Shown: piece after piece, positions 12,010 through 22,213 of the stretch
Layout: the number at the start of each line of letters is the position of its first letter
How positions within the stretch are numbered: the stretch's first letter is position 1
Source of the DNA: Macrotrachela quadricornifera
Lineage: Eukaryota > Rotifera > Eurotatoria > Philodinida > Philodinidae
Direction of reading: 5' to 3'
NCBI GenBank assembly: GCA_022393335.1
Contig: JAJEKB010018566.1
Coordinates: 1-64,000 of the forward strand
DNA: 64,000 nucleotides
The notes under the pieces: model-generated
What the model was told of the DNA's origin: nothing
What the model saw: only the letters and a program-made list of their open reading frames with translations
The model's database searches: none
Position numbers and translations under genes: made by a program

Positions 12010-12850
12010 GTCGAAGATTTAGGCCTCCGGATTCGGCGGGAAACGGTGTTTTCCCGGCAGGAATCCGGCCGTTTCCATACAGAAAAATGGCCGAAACCGG
12101 CCGGAAAAAACACGAATCTGGGAAGCAGTATTCCGAACCGGAAAAGATACTGTTTCCCCGCATTAACATTTTAAAGACTTTCTCAAAATAATGAATCCTC
12201 CACAACGACAAAGACCATTTGGAGAAAGTCTCAATACATTATAATAATGAATCTCAAAAATTCTTTACAATCAGATAAAACGCTCAAAAATGTCTTTTTT
12301 ATAGTCAAAAGTCTCCTGAACCTCCATTAAGACGTTTCAACAATCTACTCTAGTAAGTAGTAATGATACTTTCGATAAGGACCAGAAGTCCCATTGAGAG
12401 TTCTCAATAATCTGCTCCGTTTAGTACTTGTCATACCACAGATTGGAGCCAAAAGCTTCATTGACGACCAAAAAGGTATCCATAAGACTCTTTGATAATC
12501 TATAGCAATGAGTCGTAAGAAAATGCTAGAAAAGAAACACTATTTTTAATAATAGATTGATTTATTAGTCAAAAGTTCATATGGCTCAACGCAAAACTTG
12601 ATATTCCTATTGTTAGCTTGGAACTGCCAAGTATGGTTGGTATATATATGACTATCATTTCCGAATATAGGAAACAGCTGAAACAGTACGGAAAATGGTG
12701 ATTATGGAACCGGACATATACGGTAAGTTCCGAAAATACGGATCTGGCAGGAAAATGAGCGAAAAATTCCGACGAGTTCCGGCCCGGAATACTGCTTTCC
12801 TGTTCCGATGATTTCCGGTGAATTCCAGCCAGATCTGGTCAGTACGCTTC
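12010..12850. mobile_element. possible transposon remnant with GC-rich inverted ends
   Basis: Two blocks, about 12010-12160 and 12660-12850, stand out from the AT-rich surroundings by dense CCGG/TTCCG motifs. They are related in inverted orientation: AAGCAGTATTCCG near 12122 has its reverse complement CGGAATACTGCTT near 12786, with matching GG-CCGGAA context beside it. About 500 bp of AT-rich DNA lies between. This could be a non-autonomous element with inverted ends or an inverted pair of one repeat. No target-site duplication was found. Confidence 0.45.
12300..12530. repeat. decayed tandem repeat, ~77-bp units, three copies
   Basis: Three successive blocks beginning near 12306, 12383 and 12460 share the order AA-(A)GT(C/A)TCC, a CATTAAGA or CATTGAGA block, then T(T/C)-A(A/T)AATCT, with heavy divergence between them. 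Confidence 0.35.
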
Positions 12851-13486
12851 GACCTGGATACTGATCATTCAAATAGGACCCATTAACTATTCTCATTAGT
12901 TAATAAGCTTAATGTAATTATACTGTTAAACACCATAGCTGTTATGCACAGCCATCTTTTGTCTAAGTTAAGCCTATACAATCTCTTTCTAATGCAATCT
13001 TACTACGTCATTTTTATTCCAGACCGATGGATGTAAATGAGAAAATGTAGCCTTAGACTTTTGCCTAGAAAACACCTTAAAAGACCTTTTTTCTTTTTCA
13101 AATTTGGTGAGCTACTTTCAATCAAATCGATGGACATAGTTTCAAATTGATATTTTAAAACTTTTTCACACGACCAGAGGCCATTATACCCAACGGAATG
13201 AATCTTTTAAAAACAGGCCTTCGTTTGTTTTTCGAAATTTATAAAGTATTTTTAATCTAAATCAATGAAATTAGTCTTAAATAAGTATTTTAAGATCTTT
13301 TTCTCTTGTCAATGGTTAATTGTGTGTTATGATACAGTGAAATACGATGCTTTACGTTATCATACGACAATAGTATTTCGTCATATACAATACGACTAGA
13401 AACGGGCATAATACGAAATATACCAAACGTGTCATTCACAGCACGTACGTATACGATCATAAATATACCGTTTACAACCGTTTTGA

Positions 13487-16400
13487 TCAGTGTAAACGAC
13501 CGTCGTAAGGCTCGACCCGTGTCCGTATCCTTTGTTGATACTGTTTGACAAACTTCTGAAATTCTCGTTTATACAATTTCGATGGGATAACAAATACAAC
13601 GAAAGTAAGCATAGATGGAATAAATGAAATAAAGTATCCGAAAAGAAATAGCCATGCATTACTAGTTGATTTCATACAACTTGAAACAAAAGAAATGATC
13701 AAACGTGGGACTGCAAGAATAATCAAAATAATTGGAGCAATGAGCAGTTGACGATGTTGTTGAATTTGTTCACGTAATATTCTTCGATACGGTTTACGTT
13801 TTTCAATATGTGTTCGTTGTCGAGCAGTCATGACAATAATCATGATAGCTGAAATAACATTGATGAGAAATGGACCAAAAAAATGAAACATATTAATGAA
13901 TGTATTGTATGTCTGGAAACTAGTTGAATAAGTAATAATACACCAAATACGCTTTTCATCATCATCATCATCACTATCATAATCTAACAAACGTCGATGG
14001 AAAGGATCATGAATAATTGTAGTAATATTTAGAATAATAAGAATAACAATGATATATTTAGCCATTTGTTTACTTTTCTTTTTATTAAAATTAACTCCTT
14101 TGATTGCAGTAAATGCTCGTTCGATCGCTACACATGCATTCAACCATTGATCCATATTAAGACAAATTCTCAATAAAAAGTCAATTGAATGACATTGAAG
14201 TTTGAGAAATGATCGATTGGTATTGTATGTCATTTGTGTAATGATAAGTATTAAAAATTTAAGTGTAAATATAGTTATAGTAAATAAAGTAGTAATTGAT
14301 GATCCAAATAAATATAAACCACAACCAACTTTACGTGGTTCTTTATTTATAAATGTAATCATCGATAAAACACCATTGATAAGACCTACTACAACCATAA
14401 TTGTTGTCAATACAATGCTAACTTTAACAATTGAAGGTTGATGTTTCATATTCACATGTGGTTTAATATAATAACCTAAAATAGCATCAAGTGAAAGACC
14501 AAATAAACTTGAACTAAATTGACATCGTTTTCCATAAAAACATGGTGGACAAACACACATTGATGTTTGTGGACAAGTAGATCTATCTTGTAAACATTGT
14601 GCATTATTTTCACAATTACTTTCACCAAAACAATCATGTTTAATTGAAGAATTAAATTCGAAACAATTTGCCACATGTTGATTATCATAGTGATTACATA
14701 AACAGAAATGACTATCATCATAAAAACAAGGCAATAAGGATGATAATTGTCTTTGACATGCTAGATGATAATATTTGATTCTACGAAGAAGATGAAGTTT
14801 AGCAATAGTCTCATTTAAAACTTCATTTATATGTTCACAACGATCTGATGGATTGATTGAACGAACAATAGTTGCCGATTGATTGTAAGACTTTTGTACA
14901 GTTATCAAATAATACTGATTATTGAAAAGTTCAACAAAAGCAATATGAAATGGACTTGACCATCGAATAGTAACTGATTTTTGATTGAAAGGAATAGTTT
15001 TGAATGTAGAACCATTTTCAGGTTGAACCTTATCAATCACTCGAATGAAATGAACAAGTATTGTTTCTGGTAAAGTTATATTTTTATGAAATGAAACAAT
15101 AATTTTATTATCAGTTATTTCGCATCTTTCTCCACTAAAACCATTTTGACAGTTACACATAAATTGTTTGCTAGATACAATATTTTCATTCATAGATATG
15201 CATTGACCATTATTTTGGCATGACATATTTTGATTTGATTGACAAATTGTACTTTGAAGAAGACAAAGAGAACCCCATTTATTAATTGGACAAATACAAA
15301 TAGATCGATTGTTTGCTGAAACACCGATACATAATGAATCAGATGAGCATATGCATTTATATTGAATAGTACAGTATTTTCCAGACCATCCTTGATCACA
15401 TTGACAAAAACTAGAATCTGTTAGACCATTCAAATATCTAAAACAGTGACCATGTACACATGGCAAATTGGAACAACGTTCGATATTATCACTTGTACGT
15501 GGAATATTAAATTGAACACCAATACGATTGACTGGTAAAAATGGATATCGAAGTGGTATTAAAAAACTTCCACGATATTTAAATGAAATTTTTTCATAAA
15601 TGTCAATATGAATCGAATAATTATTTGTAAGAAGTTTTGGTCGAGTTGAATAAAGTAAATAAATATTGAATTTAGTTCGACAATGTTGAGTATAAAGATA
15701 AGTGAGTTGTTCATATGAATGAATTATTCGTTGATTACTATCATCAATAAGTAAAACAATTAATGCAAATAATGTTCGTCTAGAATCAGAATATGTTTGA
15801 AATTTGAGGGTAAGACTAACTCGTTGATTTTGATATTGACACATATTACCATAAAAACTAGGTGGACAAAGACATGTTTCAATAGTCAGATTTTTATCAT
15901 TATTTAACCAAACTTGTATAGGAATACCACGATGACAACGTTGTGTATGTTCATGAGTACTTGAAATAATGGAAGGATGTGTATTCTCATCTTCAATAAT
16001 TAGTTGTTTGACTGATTGAATTGATTTATCAATGATAAAATTTAAAATTTTTGGTTTCGTCCTAACAGCAAGTTTTCCGCAAAGGAACTTTTCAGCAGCA
16101 GTTCGATTAATTCTATTCTGTAAATCACATAAAGTATAAGAATTGCCATTCTTTCGAGTTTGATCACAAAAATGTTCATCATCTCCATGTGCACAATCCT
16201 TCTTATTATCACATAAATCATAAGAGTTTATACAAGGTTGAGTGGTATCATTCTTACAATAAAAACTGGCCGGTTCTAATTGATATTCGTTCGATCGACA
16301 TAATTTTGGTTCATCAGTAGCACCAATACAATCGACGTTGCCATCATTAAATTTTTCAAAGGATAAACATATAAGTTGATATGTATCGGATGAGACACAC

Positions 16401-18253
16401 ATGTGATGATGAAGTGAACATTCCAATAATAATGATGAATCACAATTAACTTCATCTGCTCCATTAAAACAATTCCAATAACCATCACATCTTGTATAAG
16501 TATTATTGCATACCCAATATTCACATTCAGTTTCATCAGTTTCATTTCGTCCATCAATCAAGACAGGTGCTAGTTCTGTAAAACCATCACAAATTGTTGC
16601 AAATGAAATATGTTTTCTAATATAATGATCATCGCTAATTTCATCAGCACATAAACCATACTCATCATATCCACAATCACATCCTTTATTATTGATTCGT
16701 TTTAAGGAAATACATATATTGTTGTTCGTACATTTGAAAAGATTTTCTGATGCTGTTATAGAACAAATTCCATTGATTAAAGAACATTGTTCATCATCCT
16801 TGTAATTACAATCGATTACATTATCACAAAGACGATGTACTGATATACATTTTGATGAATTAATACATCGATACATCGTCGAACTATTGCAAACCTCTGA
16901 ATGAATGTGAGTAATTGTATTGCATTGATAAAGGTTGCTATACAAAGCTTCAACAAAAACGCCTCTCCACCTAAGTCTTCCTGCATAATGAAAAGTCAAT
17001 GGAAAATCCTTTGGCTGACGACATGCCATATTATTGAAGATTAGTAATGATCTATTGGAGTAGAATCCATCACAAAGTTGATCATTATAACATATGTATT
17101 GAGGTTCACGTAGAAAATAAACGTCATTTATAGTAATATTCTTAACATAGACAAAATGGATATGACCAAATGCTAGTGCTTCATCTGTTATAAAGTATAT
17201 ATCGGGACACGTCTCGATGATTATTTGTTCGCATGTCCTCTCAGAACAAAGATAACTGCATATTGGACCGTAAAAAGGTTCAATATCCAAGTGACATTTA
17301 GATGCTAACCAGCATGTTTCATTTAGTGAGCTTGGTTTATCTACAAACATCATCTGCTCAAGTAGATAGTCACGTTTCCATGCACATGAAGTTGTTTCTT
17401 TCATGATGCCCAAGTAGATTGCATTGAAACATATGACATCTTCTTGGGCAAATGTCGGTTCATCATCAGTATTGTAAGCTATTAGCCCTGCTGCCCCATC
17501 CTCATCTGATTTATCAAGACACTCGAAAGTGTCTGTATTATCTTTTAAAAATATTTCATGTATACATTGTCCATTATAACATCGGTATTCATCTTTTTCA
17601 CATTCATGAATTTCAATTTGCCAACAATTTTCTTCATCAACTCCATTATTCAAACAATCAATATGTCCATTGCATATTTCAGTCCAATCAAGACATGCCA
17701 ATGTAGAACCACGATTACATTTTAAATGTGTATAACATGTCAAATTGACGGGATCATAACGATGTTGATAAAAGTTATAAATGATTTGATTCAATGATGA
17801 AGAATTATGTTCATAAATATCCAATGAATATTGACATAGTGGACCAAATCTTGGTAATGTACAATTGTAAAATAATTGTGTTTCATTTGAAGTAAAAGGT
17901 TGATTTAAATAGAGTTGATAACGTTCAATTACATCCATAGGTGCTGACCAAATGTATAATTGCTGGCTAGTAATATTTTGTTTGGAAAGTTCGGCAAAAG
18001 TAAATTTTTGATTAAAATTGTTTTCTTGAATATTCCATTTTGATGGTAATTCAGTTAAACAATAAGAGATAATTTCATGAAGATCAAGATTTTTTTTAGT
18101 TGAGGCAGCAACATGAAGACAATCATGTTGAAATTCAATATCATCATTTTTATTTTTATCACTTACCCAATCTGTAAGATGAAGATTGATTTGAAGCGAA
18201 GCAACTGCCATTCGTAATAGAATGAAACAAAGAAAATTCCTCATGTATAACAT
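13487..18253 (-). CDS. seven-transmembrane receptor with LDLa/EGF ectodomain
   Basis: Intronless, 1588 residues. I take the ATG at 18253; a second in-frame ATG three codons on (18244) is equally possible. It opens with a signal-peptide-like stretch (RNFLCFILLRMAVASL). The ectodomain of about 1270 residues carries LDL-receptor class A modules (about 173-210 and 218-252, then several more marked by C-DG--C--G-DE--C patterns). These are followed by EGF modules such as CQCDQGWSGKYC, CNCQNGFSGERC and CVCPPCFYGKRC. A seven-helix domain starts near residue 1278, with an ER(A) sequence at the DRY position after helix 3 (AIERAF), an acidic extracellular loop (DYDSDDDDDE) before a conserved-type loop cysteine, and VIPSKLY in place of NPxxY. 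The tail is short and basic. It is probably a rhodopsin-like cell-surface receptor; the ligand is unknown. Resembles LDLa-bearing LGR/relaxin-type receptors in layout, but has no LRRs. Confidence 0.87.
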   Translation of the reverse strand: MLYMRNFLCFILLRMAVASLQINLHLTDWVSDKNKNDDIEFQHDCLHVAASTKKNLDLHEIISYCLTELPSKWNIQENNFNQKFTFAELSKQNITSQQLYIWSAPMDVIERYQLYLNQPFTSNETQLFYNCTLPRFGPLCQYSLDIYEHNSSSLNQIIYNFYQHRYDPVNLTCYTHLKCNRGSTLACLDWTEICNGHIDCLNNGVDEENCWQIEIHECEKDEYRCYNGQCIHEIFLKDNTDTFECLDKSDEDGAAGLIAYNTDDEPTFAQEDVICFNAIYLGIMKETTSCAWKRDYLLEQMMFVDKPSSLNETCWLASKCHLDIEPFYGPICSYLCSERTCEQIIIETCPDIYFITDEALAFGHIHFVYVKNITINDVYFLREPQYICYNDQLCDGFYSNRSLLIFNNMACRQPKDFPLTFHYAGRLRWRGVFVEALYSNLYQCNTITHIHSEVCNSSTMYRCINSSKCISVHRLCDNVIDCNYKDDEQCSLINGICSITASENLFKCTNNNICISLKRINNKGCDCGYDEYGLCADEISDDHYIRKHISFATICDGFTELAPVLIDGRNETDETECEYWVCNNTYTRCDGYWNCFNGADEVNCDSSLLLECSLHHHMCVSSDTYQLICLSFEKFNDGNVDCIGATDEPKLCRSNEYQLEPASFYCKNDTTQPCINSYDLCDNKKDCAHGDDEHFCDQTRKNGNSYTLCDLQNRINRTAAEKFLCGKLAVRTKPKILNFIIDKSIQSVKQLIIEDENTHPSIISSTHEHTQRCHRGIPIQVWLNNDKNLTIETCLCPPSFYGNMCQYQNQRVSLTLKFQTYSDSRRTLFALIVLLIDDSNQRIIHSYEQLTYLYTQHCRTKFNIYLLYSTRPKLLTNNYSIHIDIYEKISFKYRGSFLIPLRYPFLPVNRIGVQFNIPRTSDNIERCSNLPCVHGHCFRYLNGLTDSSFCQCDQGWSGKYCTIQYKCICSSDSLCIGVSANNRSICICPINKWGSLCLLQSTICQSNQNMSCQNNGQCISMNENIVSSKQFMCNCQNGFSGERCEITDNKIIVSFHKNITLPETILVHFIRVIDKVQPENGSTFKTIPFNQKSVTIRWSSPFHIAFVELFNNQYYLITVQKSYNQSATIVRSINPSDRCEHINEVLNETIAKLHLLRRIKYYHLACQRQLSSLLPCFYDDSHFCLCNHYDNQHVANCFEFNSSIKHDCFGESNCENNAQCLQDRSTCPQTSMCVCPPCFYGKRCQFSSSLFGLSLDAILGYYIKPHVNMKHQPSIVKVSIVLTTIMVVVGLINGVLSMITFINKEPRKVGCGLYLFGSSITTLFTITIFTLKFLILIITQMTYNTNRSFLKLQCHSIDFLLRICLNMDQWLNACVAIERAFTAIKGVNFNKKKSKQMAKYIIVILIILNITTIIHDPFHRRLLDYDSDDDDDEKRIWCIITYSTSFQTYNTFINMFHFFGPFLINVISAIMIIVMTARQRTHIEKRKPYRRILREQIQQHRQLLIAPIILIILAVPRLIISFVSSCMKSTSNAWLFLFGYFISFIPSMLTFVVFVIPSKLYKREFQKFVKQYQQRIRTRVEPYDGRLH

Positions 18254-18306
18254 CACGTAGTTCTTTTATGTTTTTCAATGAATATTATACAAAGAATGTA
18301 GAAGCG

Positions 18307-18313
18307 TTTTATA
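18307..18313 (-). promoter_or_regulatory. TATA box candidate for the LDLa/EGF receptor
   Basis: On the minus strand this reads TATAAAA, about 55 bp before the ATG at 18253, with a CTTCTACATTC sequence about 10 bp downstream that could hold the start site. The AT-rich background makes this tentative. Confidence 0.35.
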
Positions 18314-19108
18314 TTTTTCTTTTCATTGAAACATTTGTATTTATTTTAGAAAAAAACTGATTAAAAATGTTATTACGCAGAAAAATCACGACTGATGTTA
18401 ATTAACAAAGCTTGCTTTGCATTCTATGTAAAAGATTTCAAAAAACATTTCTTGTACGTCATTTAAGTACGTCAAAACTGACTGCACATCTGCCATTATT
18501 TTGACAAAAAGTGAATGTTAAACAGGAAGGAAACTTGCTGCTTTTATGTGTACAGTAGAAGGCAACAAAAAAAAATTACTGTTAAATTTTTAAAAACTTT
18601 TTTTATATCTAACAATTAAGAAAGGAATTATCTTTCATACATAATTTACGCACATACTATACTACAAAATTACTGTACTCAGACATACAAGAATTTGAAA
18701 AAACACATTTCATTTTCATCTTTAGAGCATGAAAACAACGGGTTACAATCGCGGCTCCGGTTTGTAACGTCTAAATGCATTTTTTTCAATTTTTTGCTTG
18801 TTTGGATAATTGGTAATATATTTTTTCTCTCTTTGAATTGATAATTGGTAAATATCTTGCATTCATTGATGTAACCACATTACTGATATGTGTTATGACA
18901 ATTTTCATGAAAGAAAAGACAGCAACAGATTCGATTATTTTCTATGACTAGAGGTCGACCAACTCAAATTCACAAACTCAATTCAAATGAACTAATGAAT
19001 CATTTAAAAAGTTCACTTGAACGAACTGAACAATTTGACTATGCAATTATCCATTAGCTCTTCAACAGCAATACTAAAGGTGTACCCTAGGATCCTCAAG
19101 TACTATAC

Positions 19109-19140
19109 CAGAGATGTCCACCGCGGTTGAGAATCTGTTG
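19109..19140 (+). mobile_element. possible hAT-type transposon terminus
   Basis: Reads CAGAGATGTCCACCGCGG and begins with the same CAGAGATG as the GC-rich patch at 33287. Many hAT elements start with CAG-G(A/G)TG. No partner end and no 8-bp duplication were found, so this is weak. Confidence 0.25.
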
Positions 19141-20394
19141 CGACAAAACAATGATATATTATAAAATTTAATCACAACTTCTTTCGTAGAATGTATAGCA
19201 ACTTAGGAGCCCTTTGATAAAACTTTTCCAGATTTACTTTTATCTGATAAACCCAAGGAAGTTCAACAATTTAAAAAATATAGAGATTTTACGAACTATC
19301 ACCAAAGTTGTTTCATCTTGAGAAATAAAAGTTTACGACTGATACGCTAGGCACGATATTTGGCCCGTGGATTCTTTCTTCTTCAGTCAATATGAATAAG
19401 CAGTATCGGTAGAAACAATATGCCAGGTCACTTTACTGTAGATTTGAACTACTATTCTATGGACAAGTACAGCTATTCAGTCATTCTCAAGGTTAACAAT
19501 TCGAGTGCAGTGAACGAATCGGCGCTTAGGGTCCTGAAGGTATTTCGGGTGACCGGACAATTCGTTGCAATTATATATTTTAATTACAATTTATCATTAT
19601 TTTTTTATTGACGAATTGACCTATTAAGTTAAGTTTGAAACATAATTTAATAAGCATAAAAATTGTAGGAGATATTTCTGACAACTAGGCTTCAATTTTT
19701 TTTTATTTCGGTTTATATCGTTATAAAAAATTCTGGTTTAGCAATAAAAAGGGATCTGTTTTCTACTCCATGATTCATATCGATAAGATGAAAAACCTCC
19801 GACGTGAGATATCATCATAAGTAGTCCTAGCACTATATAAATCATTGATTAATTCGAATTAGTTGAATTTTGAATATGTAAAAAAAGAGATAATAGTTTG
19901 TGTACTAATAAAATTTGTACGCTATATAAAGAAACTTAATAAAAGGATTTGATCAACAATTAGTTTTTTTATCATGTTAAAGTCGATTTTTCTCAATGAG
20001 AATGAAGTTTCACTCATCTTCTCTGAGTATTTTCTCGTATGCCGTAAGTCTTGAGATACGATAGAAATTAAAAGAAAAAAGCAGTGCCACTTCTATTTCT
20101 ATGAGAAAAATTTTACTGATGATATAATTCAAATAATCTAACTTTTTATATGTACAAAATGATTATGAACTACTCAAAATTAAAAATCGAAGTCCAACCA
20201 TTAAAAATATCTTCTACAATTTTTATACTTATTGAATCATGCTTCAAATTTAACTAAACAGGTCAATTCATCAATGAAAAAATAATGTTAAATTATAATT
20301 AGATTATATAATTGCAATGAATTGTCCTAGTATCGATATTTCGCTATTACAACAGTTAAAAACTTAAGACCATCCTTATAGAGCAGCACTTGAG

Positions 20395-20490
20395 AATGTC
20401 AGAGTATCCATCTAGTATAGTAGTTGAGAGTCCAATAGTATTTCCCTAGTATAACAGTTGAGGATCCAACGCTATCCTTATACTAAAAGA
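20395..20490. repeat. short direct repeat, ~50-bp unit
   Basis: Two to three imperfect copies of CTAGTATA-(2-3)-AGTTGAG-(1-2)-TCCAA-(3)-TAT lie in tandem. Non-coding. Confidence 0.45.
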
Positions 20491-20819
20491 GAGAGAAATG
20501 TTCTATCTTTAATGTTTTATGATCAGATATATTTTACATCATCATTATGTTAAATGTTTTGAAAATAATGAAATTTAATTATTTCGTTTAAAACCAAAGA
20601 GAGAAAGCACCAGATATGCTATTGAGTTGGTGATCTTTATTTGACTTAATTTTTTTTATACTTGTATAGTTGTAATATTTGATTTATACCTTATTCGTAT
20701 GTAATAAAGTATTAATAAAATTATGAAAAAGTTTAGATATTTAACTTATATTGACCAACAAATGCATATAATACTATAATATGGCTTCATATTTACTAAT
20801 ATGTTGATTATATCTACCT

Positions 20820-20961
20820 GTGTGTACATAGTCAAACGGCTATATACACGTATGTGTATATAGTCAGTCAGCTATGTACACACAAGTGTGCATAGCCGAC
20901 GAGTTATGTACACATATATGTATATAGTCAGTCAGCTATGTACACATGTGTACATAGTCAC
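20820..20961. repeat. palindromic minisatellite, ~32-bp unit, about 4.4 copies
   Basis: Successive units follow TGTGTA(C/T)ATAGTCAGTCAGC TATGTACACA with a few substitutions. Each unit is itself a near palindrome (GTGTACATAG...CTATGTACAC), so the array could fold into a row of hairpins or one long cruciform. Confidence 0.75.
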
Positions 20962-21110
20962 TTATTATTATTATTTTTATTTTTTTATTTATTATATTTT
21001 ATATTTTATTCTATCATGAGTTATATATATTTCATGATGGGAATAAAATACAATTCGATTTTCTAAGTTTTTAGAATATATTCGAATCACCAAATTGAAT
21101 CTCAAATTTT

Positions 21111-21235
21111 AGGAATGCCTATAGGAATTCACTTTCAATATTCTAATAAGAAAATCGAATTTCATATTTTTAATGTTTTGAGTATCTTAATACAAAAAGT
21201 TAGGAATTCATCGATGAATTCATATAGGCATTCCT
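21111..21235. repeat. inverted repeat pair
   Basis: AGGAATGCCTATAGGAATTC at 21111-21130 and its inverted near-copy GAATTCATATAGGCATTCCT at 21216-21235 flank about 85 bp of AT-rich DNA that also holds smaller GAATTCATCGATGAATTC palindromes. This could be a fold-back element or a hairpin. Confidence 0.5.
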
Positions 21236-22213
21236 AGAATATCCTTCATGAAACTTTATAACTTATTTTCTAGTTTACAGGGTAGAAGAGTCCTGTAAAA
21301 GTTAGTGAGAGTATTTCTGGATGGTCCTTCAAAGGTTATGAAAGATACCCTCGGTAGACTTTAGAAAATTATGAAGGATACTCTTTGATAACCGTTAAAA
21401 TATTAGAGCATCACCACTACGTGCCGCTGAGAAAGGTCAAGAAAACAATCTGAAACCTTTTTAAAACGCATACGACAGTCGGCGATACTTTTTGATAACT
21501 TTCTGAGTTGTATATTAAAAAAGAGGATAAAATGTGGACTATGGATTCCAGTATGGTGGACGTCAATTTTGGTTCACTTCATACGACCCTTTTAGACCAG
21601 ACTAATAAATTTTCTAAACTAATATTAAATGAATAATCAATCATTGGCTACTGCGTCAAATACGTTACAAGTGAGGTCAAACACTATTCTGAAACAAACT
21701 CTCTCATACGAATAACAGAATCTTTCACTTAACAGATGCTTAAAGTCTTTGCTTGGAATTTATTAGATTGACTGGAATCGATTAGAATAGAAGTAGGATA
21801 AAATTAAGAATCGAATTTTATTTAGTGTGAGAACAACAAAATTGTTTAATATTTTGGATATGCCTATGGTTGGACCAGACCTTTCATTTGAAACATAACA
21901 ATCAAAATTCAAAGATTTTTTAGCGGCGACCATAATAAATCCTGTCACGAATTTTTTTTGAAAAGTGGAAGAATACGACAAACACATCGCCATTGCGTAT
22001 CTTATCTCCTGAGTAAATATCGCGCACATGAAGAATATGCACCATACGGTTTTATTTTATCAGTTAATAAATAGATAGAACGGTAAAAAATAGCTTTTAT
22101 ATTGATTTTTGTGTGCACCTCTTTATCAAAAGACTATTCGAACAAGGCTGTTTTACAAGAAACTAAGGCATTTGTTGTTTCAGAATACTTGACTAGAATT
22201 TGTTGTAATCTGG

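Larger units (their letters stand above)
10591..13486. other. intergenic region with decayed repeats
   Basis: No gene is supported. Contents: a short perfect hairpin at 11802-11825, two GC-rich inverted blocks (about 12010-12160 and 12660-12850) and a decayed tandem array at about 12300-12530, each listed separately. Open frames across the GC-rich blocks on the minus strand have no recognisable product. Confidence 0.5.
18314..22213. other. gene-poor intergenic region with small repeats
   Basis: About 3.9 kb with no supportable gene. Open frames such as 19420-19611 match nothing recognised. The region contains a CAGAGATG-type possible hAT end (19109), a short direct repeat (20395-20490), a palindromic minisatellite (20820-20961) and an inverted repeat (21111-21235). 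Confidence 0.5.

Noticed and set aside
11913..12896. Minus-strand open frames over the GC-rich blocks (11913-12211 and 12702-12896)
   Set aside because: They are short, have no domain, and owe their openness to the motif-rich repeat composition.
14202..14441. Open frames antisense or out of frame inside the receptor gene (14202-14441, 15190-15399, 16276-16557)
   Set aside because: Shadows of the long coding frame, with composition expected from the opposite or shifted frame.
19420..19611. 63-codon open frame with an ATG
   Set aside because: No recognisable family, no promoter or splice context, and low-complexity end; likely chance.
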